From JAWWPY01 sp964412845 (GTDB taxonomy: Bacteria; Actinomycetota; Actinomycetes; Streptosporangiales; Streptosporangiaceae): DNA of 23,130 nucleotides. This document shows, one piece after another, positions 18,423 to 23,130 of this stretch. The notes under the pieces are model-generated. The model saw nothing but the letters and a program-made list of their open reading frames with translations. It searched no databases and had not been told where the DNA came from. Where the stretch lies: NCBI GenBank assembly GCA_964412845.1, contig CAYPQM010000110.1, positions 1 to 23,130 on the forward strand. Reading direction: 5' to 3'. The translations under genes were made by a program, and so were the position numbers. How positions within the stretch are numbered: the first letter of the stretch is position 1; the number at the start of each line of letters is the position of its first letter.

Positions 18423-19276
18423 CCGGGGCGGATCCAGCCCCCGGGCCCGTGCCGCCGGGCAGCGGCTGGCCGGGTGATCCAGCCAGTCCCGGCACGCCGG
18501 TCGCGCATGACGCCGGGCAGGTGCGCGATCTCGCGGTTGGCGCGGACACGCTGGCCGAGCTCGTGGCGAGGCAATCTGTCTGCCGGGCCTGCCCGCGGCT
18601 GGTGGAGTGGCGGGAGCAGGTGGCAGCGGTCAAACGCCGCTCCCTGCTCGCCGAGCGCTACTGGGGTCGGCCGGTCCCGGGCTGGGGGAGCGAACAGCCG
18701 CGGGTGCTGATCCTGGGCCTCGCGCCGGCCGCGCACGGCGGCAACCGCACCGGCCGGATCTTTACCGGGGACCGCAGCGGTGATGTGCTATTCGCCTCTC
18801 TCTACCGGTGCGGCCTGGCCGTGTCGCCGGACAGCACGGCGGCCGGGGACGGCCAGCGCCTGCTCGGCACCCGGATGGTCGCCGCGGTCCGCTGCGCGCC
18901 GCCGGTCAACAAGCCGTCCGTGACCGAGCGCGACACCTGTGCGCCCTGGCTGTCCGCAGAGCTGGCCCAGGTGGCCCCGTACGTCCGGGTGGTCGTGTGC
19001 CTGGGCGGGTTCGCCTGGCAGGCGATATGGCCAGCGCTGCGCTCGGCAGGCGTCACCGTGCCCAGGCCGCGTCCCAGCTTCGGTCACGGCGCCGAGGTGT
19101 CGCTTACCTTCCCGGCCGGCAGTAGGTCAGGCCAGCCGGTCCTGCTGCTCGGCTGCTACCACCCGAGCCAGCAGAACACCTTCACCGGCAGGGTCACCCC
19201 GGACATGCTGGATGAAATTTTCACGCGAGCGACCCGCGAGGCCGAGGTGGCGGATGATGCGCGCCATTCACCGTGA
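18419..19276 (+). CDS. Family 5 (UDGb-type) uracil-DNA glycosylase
   Basis: The 285-residue enzyme excises uracil and some other deaminated bases from DNA. It shows the family-5 signature GLAPAAHGGNRTGRIFTGDRSG, the late motif CYHPSQQNTFTG, and the iron-sulfur cysteines, including VCRACPRLVEWREQ and the later VRCAPPVNKPS and VVCLGGFAW segments. The N-terminal 40 residues are Pro/Gly-rich and probably disordered. Its ATG overlaps the ppx stop (ATGA), so it is the last gene of the eno operon. Together with Mfd and MazG it makes this neighbourhood rich in genome-maintenance functions. Confidence 0.93.
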   Translation: MTGADPAPGPVPPGSGWPGDPASPGTPVAHDAGQVRDLAVGADTLAELVARQSVCRACPRLVEWREQVAAVKRRSLLAERYWGRPVPGWGSEQPRVLILGLAPAAHGGNRTGRIFTGDRSGDVLFASLYRCGLAVSPDSTAAGDGQRLLGTRMVAAVRCAPPVNKPSVTERDTCAPWLSAELAQVAPYVRVVVCLGGFAWQAIWPALRSAGVTVPRPRPSFGHGAEVSLTFPAGSRSGQPVLLLGCYHPSQQNTFTGRVTPDMLDEIFTRATREAEVADDARHSP

Positions 19277-19425
19277 CGGTTACTCTCCGTATCCATCTGG
19301 TGCCGCCGGCCAGCATAATGGTTACGCTTTGCATTCGGGGAGCCGAGTGGAATTAGATATGTAACCCCCAGGGGAAACATTCCGACCCAATTCGGTTCGC
19401 CAAGAGTTGTTCCCGCGCGGCGGGG

Positions 19426-19431
19426 TATTAT
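19426..19431 (+). promoter_or_regulatory. Candidate -10 for the tRNA-like gene
   Basis: TATTAT ends 6 bp before the first base of the tRNA-like gene, so transcription could begin almost at the mature 5' end. The surrounding bases are unusually AT-rich for this window. A -35 at standard spacing is not evident. Confidence 0.4.
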
Positions 19432-19437
19432 TACCCA

Positions 19438-19511
19438 GCCCCCGTAGCCCAATGGAAGAGGCCGGCCCCCTAAAAGGGTCCCCAGCGTCGGTTCGAATCC
19501 GACCGGGGGCA
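19438..19511 (+). tRNA. tRNA-like gene with atypical anticodon loop (anticodon reads UAA, C at position 33)
   Basis: A full cloverleaf can be drawn. The acceptor stem GCCCCCG (19438-19444) pairs with CGGGGGC (19504-19510), A is the discriminator, and CCA is not encoded. The T arm is perfect (GTCGG, TTCGAAT, CCGAC; 19487-19503). The D stem has three pairs and the loop keeps the GG pair. The anticodon stem GGCCC/GGGTC (19464-19468, 19476-19480) encloses CCTAAAA. This puts UAA at positions 34-36, but position 33 is C rather than the near-universal U. Leucine tRNAs have a long variable arm, yet this one has only about six bases there. It may be a special-purpose or degenerate tRNA. Identity is uncertain. 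Confidence 0.65.
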
Positions 19512-19995
19512 CACGTCATAGCCTGACCTGCGAAGATCTACGCCAGAAGCCCTGCTGGGCCTGCTGACCACCCAGTAAGGAGCTGTCGCTGGGATCGCAG
19601 TTGCACGTGCACCGAGTAGTCCACAGCATCGTCGCCGAGGTCCATTTGCTGATCATGTTGCGAAGCTCAAAAGTCGGTCAAGAAAAACCAGATGGTAGGA
19701 CCCCGTACACCTGCAGTTGTGAATCGTCAGTAACTACGGCCGGTGGTACGCGCGTACTGCCGTACTAACCCCGGCAAGCCGCTCTTGCCCCATTCTGCCG
19801 GGACCGTCCTGGTGACGAACATTAGGTATCTGGCCAGGCAGAATGCCACATGTATGGCGATGCCCAGGCCAAGCCGGCCCTGAGATGGCAGCCGCCGGGG
19901 TCGTGCGGGCCAGCCGGGCTTGGCGGCGGCCAGGACGGCTGCTGGGGTGGCCGGGCGCAGTGCGGGCCAGCCAGGTTTGACAGCGGCCAGGACGG
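19512..19995. other. Gene-free stretch after the tRNA-like gene
   Basis: No reading frame here looks like a protein gene. The first half has a lower GC content than the rest of the window. It holds a perfect palindrome GTACGCGCGTAC (19746-19757) and the imperfect direct repeat described separately. No integrase, transposase or copy of the tRNA 3' end is seen. Confidence 0.6.
19904..19995 (+). repeat. 35-bp imperfect direct repeat, 57-bp period
   Basis: TGCGGGCCAGCCGGGCTTGG at 19904 and TGCGGGCCAGCCAGGTTTGA at 19961 begin two 35-bp copies (19904-19938 and 19961-19995) that differ at four positions, all transitions. The second copy ends next to the stop of the PPOX-fold gene. Confidence 0.75.
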
Positions 19996-20406
19996 TCAGC
20001 CGGAGATGTCCGGGCCGGCCCGGGTGATATCGATCCGGATGACCACTCTGCGGTCACGCTGCATGGCGGCGCGGTAATCGTCCCAGTCCGGATGTTCGCC
20101 AGCGACGGTCCGGTAGTAGTCGACGAGGAGTTCCATGGCCGCAGGCAGCGAGATGATCTCCGCCGTCCCCTCGACCTGTACCCAGTCGCCGAAGAAGCCG
20201 TCGCTGAAGACGCACAGCGCCGCCCGGGGATCGCGCCGCAGGTTCTTTGCCTTGATCGCCGTCTCGCGGGTGCTGATCACCACGCGGCCGCTGGAATCCA
20301 GCGCGCAAGCCACCGGGGACAGCTGGGGACGCCCGTCGGCCCGGGTTGTTGCCAGCACGGCACGGTGGTGCTGGCCAAGGAAGGCCCGGGCGAGGTCCGG
20401 GTCCAT
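19996..20406 (-). CDS. PPOX-class (flavin/F420-binding split-barrel) oxidoreductase
   Basis: The 136-residue protein has the pyridoxamine-phosphate-oxidase-like split barrel: an N-terminal helix (ARAFLGQHHRAVLATTRADGRPQLSPVACALD), the segment GRVVISTRETAIKAKNLRRDPRAALCV, then GDWVQVEGTAEII and a C-terminal strand RRVVIRIDITR. The pattern KxxNLRRDPRAAL is typical of the actinobacterial F420-dependent subgroup (Rv1155-like). The likely cofactor is F420 or a flavin; the substrate is unknown. Its ATG comes 3 bp after the DUF4287 stop, so the two are probably translated together. Confidence 0.88.
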   Translation of the reverse strand: MDPDLARAFLGQHHRAVLATTRADGRPQLSPVACALDSSGRVVISTRETAIKAKNLRRDPRAALCVFSDGFFGDWVQVEGTAEIISLPAAMELLVDYYRTVAGEHPDWDDYRAAMQRDRRVVIRIDITRAGPDISG

Positions 20407-20409
20407 CAG

Positions 20410-20643
20410 TCAGGCGCTGTTCAGCCTCAACCGGCGGCGCAGCTCATACTCGTGCACGATGGCCCTCGCGTAGCCATGCGACAGGCCGTGCTCGTCCGAG
20501 AGCCAGTGCGCCCGTTCCTCGCAGCGCAGGAACGCAGGTCCTGACTCAAGTTTTCTGAACCACTCTCGGAGGTCTCGTCCAGTTACGGACGGAATACGTG
20601 CGATGAGATTCTTATGCGTCTCCGGGGAGTGATTCAGCGGCAT
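20410..20643 (-). CDS. DUF4287 domain protein
   Basis: The 77-residue protein is a compact helical unit matching DUF4287: SPETHKNLIARIPSVTGRDLREWFRKLE, then GPAFLRCEERAHWLSDEHGLSHGYARAIVHEYELRR. The family's function is unknown; it occurs alone or fused to DUF5655. The ATG at 20643 is preceded by GGAGGT, which decides it over an ATG 90 bp upstream whose extra 30 residues do not match the family. It forms a pair with the downstream PPOX-fold gene, 3 bp apart. Confidence 0.88.
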   Translation of the reverse strand: MPLNHSPETHKNLIARIPSVTGRDLREWFRKLESGPAFLRCEERAHWLSDEHGLSHGYARAIVHEYELRRRLRLNSA

Positions 20644-20815
20644 GGCCACCTCCAGCGGCGAGCTCCTCTTGCTGTTGAGACTGCACCACGCGTGCGTCCC
20701 TGACAACCCCCCAGCGCGATGCTTCCTCGACACCTGACCGATTCCATACCGTGATCCGGGCGAAACGGGCGCGTTACCGACCCGAATCAGGTCAAGGCAG
20801 CCTCTGCACGCTCGG

Positions 20816-22036
20816 CTAAGAGAGCCTCTCGACGATCATGGCCATGCCCTGGCCGCCACCCACGCACATGGTCTCCAGGCCGAACGTCTTGTCGTGGAAC
20901 TGCAGGCTGTTGAGGAGCGTCGTGGTGATCCGGGCACCCGTCATGCCGAAGGGGTGGCCCACTGCGATCGCCCCGCCGTTCACGTTCAGCACGTCCTGGT
21001 CGATCCCGAGGTCGGTGTAGGACGGGATGACCTGAGCCGCGAATGCCTCGTTGATCTCAACCAGGTCGATGTCGGAGATCGTCATCCCGGCTCGCCTGAG
21101 CGCCTGCCGCGACGCCTCGACCGGGCCCAGGCCCATGATCTCCGGCGACAGCCCGGTGACCCCGGTGGAGACGATCCGGGCCAGCGGCGTGATGCCGAGA
21201 TCGGCGGCCTTGCGGTCGCTCATGATCACCACCGCCGCGGCGCCGTCGTTGAGCGGGCAGCAGTTGCCCGCCGTCACCGTTCCGTCCGGGCGGAAGACCG
21301 GCTGGAGGGTGGCCACCTTCTCCAGGGTGGTCCCCGCCCTGGGCCCGTCGTCGGCGGCCACCACGGTGCCGTCCGGCAGCGTGGCGGGGGTAATGTCCCG
21401 CCCCCAGAAGCCGTCGGCCAGTGCCTTCTCCGCGAGGTTCTGCGACCGCACGCCGAACTCGTCCTGGGCCTGGCGGGAGACACCGCGCAGCCCGGCGACG
21501 TTCTCCGCGGTCTGGCCCATCGCGATGTAGACGTCAGGGATGGCGTCGTCCAGGCGCGGGTCATGCCACGCCGCCGCCCCCGGGCCGGACCGGCGCTGGG
21601 TCCGCTCCTCCGCCTCGGCGAAGACCGGGCTGTGGGTGTCCGGCCAGCTGTCGCTGCTGCCGTGGGCAAATCGGCTGACGCACTCCACGCCCGCGGAGAT
21701 GAAGACGTCACCCTCGCCGGCCTTGATCGCGTGGAACGCCATCCGGGTGGTCTGCAGCGAGGATGAGCAGTACCTGGTGACGGTCGCCCCGGGAAGGTGG
21801 TCATACCCGAGCTCGATGGCGACCACACGGGCCAGGTTGAAGCCCTGCTCGCCGCCGGGAAGCCCGCAGCCGAGCAGCAGGTCCTCGATGTCCGCGGGGT
21901 CGAGCTGGGGCACCTTCGCCAGCGCCGCGGTGATCATCTGGCTGGTCAGGTCATCAGGGCGGATGGTGGCGAGCGATCCCTTGAACGCCCGGCCGATCGG
22001 TGATCGTGCGGTGGCGACGATGACTGCCTCGGGCAT
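20816..22036 (-). CDS. Acetyl-CoA acyltransferase (thiolase)
   Basis: Thiolases cleave 3-ketoacyl-CoA or condense acetyl-CoA in fatty-acid and related metabolism. The 406-residue protein has all three catalytic positions: the nucleophile C90 in RYCSSSLQTTRMA, H361 in GHPFGMTGAR, and C391 in CVGGGQGMAM. The N-terminus AVIVATARSPIGRAFKGSLA and the segment NVNGGAIAVGHP are also typical. Length is normal. The ATG at 22036 has AAGGGAG before it; the frame remains open for about 480 bp upstream but crosses the cbs gene and is not thiolase-like. An inverted repeat sits 27 bp upstream. In M. tuberculosis fadA3 also lies near cbs, divergently. The chain-length preference is unknown. Confidence 0.95.
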   Translation of the reverse strand: MPEAVIVATARSPIGRAFKGSLATIRPDDLTSQMITAALAKVPQLDPADIEDLLLGCGLPGGEQGFNLARVVAIELGYDHLPGATVTRYCSSSLQTTRMAFHAIKAGEGDVFISAGVECVSRFAHGSSDSWPDTHSPVFAEAEERTQRRSGPGAAAWHDPRLDDAIPDVYIAMGQTAENVAGLRGVSRQAQDEFGVRSQNLAEKALADGFWGRDITPATLPDGTVVAADDGPRAGTTLEKVATLQPVFRPDGTVTAGNCCPLNDGAAAVVIMSDRKAADLGITPLARIVSTGVTGLSPEIMGLGPVEASRQALRRAGMTISDIDLVEINEAFAAQVIPSYTDLGIDQDVLNVNGGAIAVGHPFGMTGARITTTLLNSLQFHDKTFGLETMCVGGGQGMAMIVERLS

Positions 22037-22062
22037 GACGGGCTCCCTTGATCCTCGTGGCT

Positions 22063-22074
22063 TACTGGTCAGTA
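22063..22074. promoter_or_regulatory. Inverted repeat between thiolase and cbs
   Basis: TACTG and CAGTA flank a GT centre, 27 bp upstream of the thiolase start in the divergent region. Short near-palindromes of this kind at fatty-acid genes are often bound by TetR-type regulators; no such regulator is in the window. Confidence 0.35.
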
Positions 22075-22199
22075 GCTTATGCGAGCCGGCCAGTCTGCGC
22101 CCATGGCCCTGGAGCCGGTGGGATAGCGTCGGCCCTAGGAACTGACCGTGACCGCACGGCACCTTGGCCAGCGGCTGGCTGGTGAGCGAGGTGGCTGGT

Positions 22200-23130
22200 A
22201 TGCAGGTCCATGATTCCCTGATCGAACTGGTCGGGAACACCCCCCTCGTCCGCCTCAAGGCCGTGACCCGCGGGATCGGTGGCGGTGGCCGGGCGCCCGC
22301 GGTCCTGGCCAAAGTGGAGTACTTCAACCCGGGTGGCTCGGTGAAGGACCGGATCGCCCTGCGCATGGTCGAGGCGGCGGAAGCCTCGGGCGCACTGCGC
22401 CCCGGCGGCACGATCGTGGAGCCGACCTCGGGCAACACCGGGGTGGGATTGGCCATCGTCGCGGCTGAGAAGGGGTACCGCTGCCTGTTCGTCTGCCCGG
22501 ACAAGGTGGGCCAGGACAAGATCAGCGTGCTGCGCGCCTACGGCGCCGAGGTGATCGTCTGCCCGGGCACCGTGTCACCGGAGCATCCCGACTCGTACTA
22601 TTCGGTGTCGAGCCGCCTGGCCCGGGAGACCCCGGGCGGCTGGAAGCCAGACCAGTATGCCAACCCCGAGAACCCGGCCTCGCACTATCACTCGACCGGC
22701 CCGGAGATCTGGGCCCAGACGGACGGCAGCATCACCCACTTCGTGGCCGGCATCGGCACCGGAGGCACCATCACCGGGACCGGCCGTTACCTGAAGGAGG
22801 TCTCCGGCGGCACGGTGCGGGTGATCGGGGCTGACCCGGAGGGCTCGGTGTACTCGGGAGGCAGCGGGCGGCCATACCTCGTCGAGGGCGTGGGCGAGGA
22901 CATGTGGCCCGCGAACTACGACCCGTCCGTCTGCGACCAGGTCATCGCGGTAAGCGACGCGGAGTCGTTCCTGATGACCCGGCGGCTGGCCCGTGAGGAG
23001 GCACTGCTCACCGGTGGCTCGTGCGGGCTGGCCGTTGTCGCCGCGCTGCGGGTCGCGGCCACCGCGGCGCCCGATGACGTCATCGTCGTGCTGCTGCCGG
23101 ACGGCGGCCGGGGCTACCTGTCGAAGATCT
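22200..23130 (+). CDS. cbs: Cystathionine beta-synthase (3' end cut by the window)
   Basis: The frame runs from the ATG at 22200 to the window edge (310 codons) with no stop. The PLP lysine is in NPGGSVKDR (K49), with TSGNTGVGLAI, the phosphate loop GTGGTITGTGRY, and GSCGLAVVAAL further on. The acidic DSYYSVSSRLA and NPASHYHSTGPEIW segments fit cystathionine beta-synthase, which condenses serine and homocysteine, better than cysteine synthase. The family's C-terminal CBS domain pair, expected after about residue 320, lies beyond the window. GAGGTGG precedes the ATG at about 5 bp; an in-frame GTG at 22182 is less likely. It is divergent from the thiolase gene. Confidence 0.95.
   Translation, partial: MQVHDSLIELVGNTPLVRLKAVTRGIGGGGRAPAVLAKVEYFNPGGSVKDRIALRMVEAAEASGALRPGGTIVEPTSGNTGVGLAIVAAEKGYRCLFVCPDKVGQDKISVLRAYGAEVIVCPGTVSPEHPDSYYSVSSRLARETPGGWKPDQYANPENPASHYHSTGPEIWAQTDGSITHFVAGIGTGGTITGTGRYLKEVSGGTVRVIGADPEGSVYSGGSGRPYLVEGVGEDMWPANYDPSVCDQVIAVSDAESFLMTRRLAREEALLTGGSCGLAVVAALRVAATAAPDDVIVVLLPDGGRGYLSKI

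Noticed and set aside
19156..19512. Minus-strand frame starting MPPVGFEPTLGTLL
   Set aside because: The GFEPT-type start is the known artefact of translating the antisense of a tRNA T arm; it runs through the tRNA-like gene and then antisense to the glycosylase.
22037..22519. Upstream extension of the thiolase frame
   Set aside because: It runs antisense into cbs, and a good ribosome site supports the ATG at 22036.

Overview
The window is high-GC DNA (long GC-ending codon runs, GTG/TTG starts, strong purine-rich ribosome sites) from an actinobacterium. The gene order mfd, SurA-like lipoprotein, mazG, eno, divIC, DUF501, ppx matches a conserved actinobacterial neighbourhood, in the same order as the M. 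tuberculosis mfd-mazG-lpqU-eno-divIC-ppx2 region. BldC, the F420-type flavin-fold oxidoreductase family and the fused ATP-sulfurylase/APS-kinase fit a sporulating actinomycete (Streptosporangiales or a relative). The exact genus cannot be fixed from the sequence.

Layout. 1-1295: the Ala/Pro-rich tail of a protein that is probably ResB, then ccsB (system II cytochrome c maturation). 1385-1672: a small membrane protein on the minus strand. 1846-3542: a proline/alanine-rich protein ending in an anthrax-lethal-factor-like zinc metalloprotease domain, followed 11 bp later by a small charged protein. 3630-3833: a bldC-type regulator. 4007-5276: a PLP threonine/serine dehydratase and a DUF4229 membrane protein. 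5295-7954 (minus): an APS kinase fused to a degenerate ATP-sulfurylase domain, and a methyltransferase-like protein. 8195-13980: mfd, a SurA-like lipoprotein and mazG; mazG is interrupted by a 100-N gap flanked by identical 22-bp repeats. 14001-14945 (minus): DUF3224 and a MarR regulator with a cysteine cluster, behind a near-perfect 21-bp palindrome. 15165-19276: an overlapping operon eno, divIC, DUF501, ppx/gppA, family-5 uracil-DNA glycosylase. 19438-19511: a tRNA-like gene with an unusual anticodon loop, then about 480 bp without genes. 20001-22036 region (minus): a DUF4287 and PPOX-fold pair and a thiolase. 22200 to the end: cystathionine beta-synthase, cut by the window.

Most of the window is housekeeping: cytochrome c assembly, transcription-coupled repair, nucleotide-pool cleaning, glycolysis, division and polyphosphate/(p)ppGpp metabolism. 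The accessory-looking parts are the lethal-factor-like protease with its small downstream gene, the DUF3224/MarR unit with its operator, the sulfurylase domain that lacks its catalytic motif, and the odd tRNA. The protease pair is the best candidate for an undescribed system, but the sequence alone shows only a family-level resemblance and gene adjacency.
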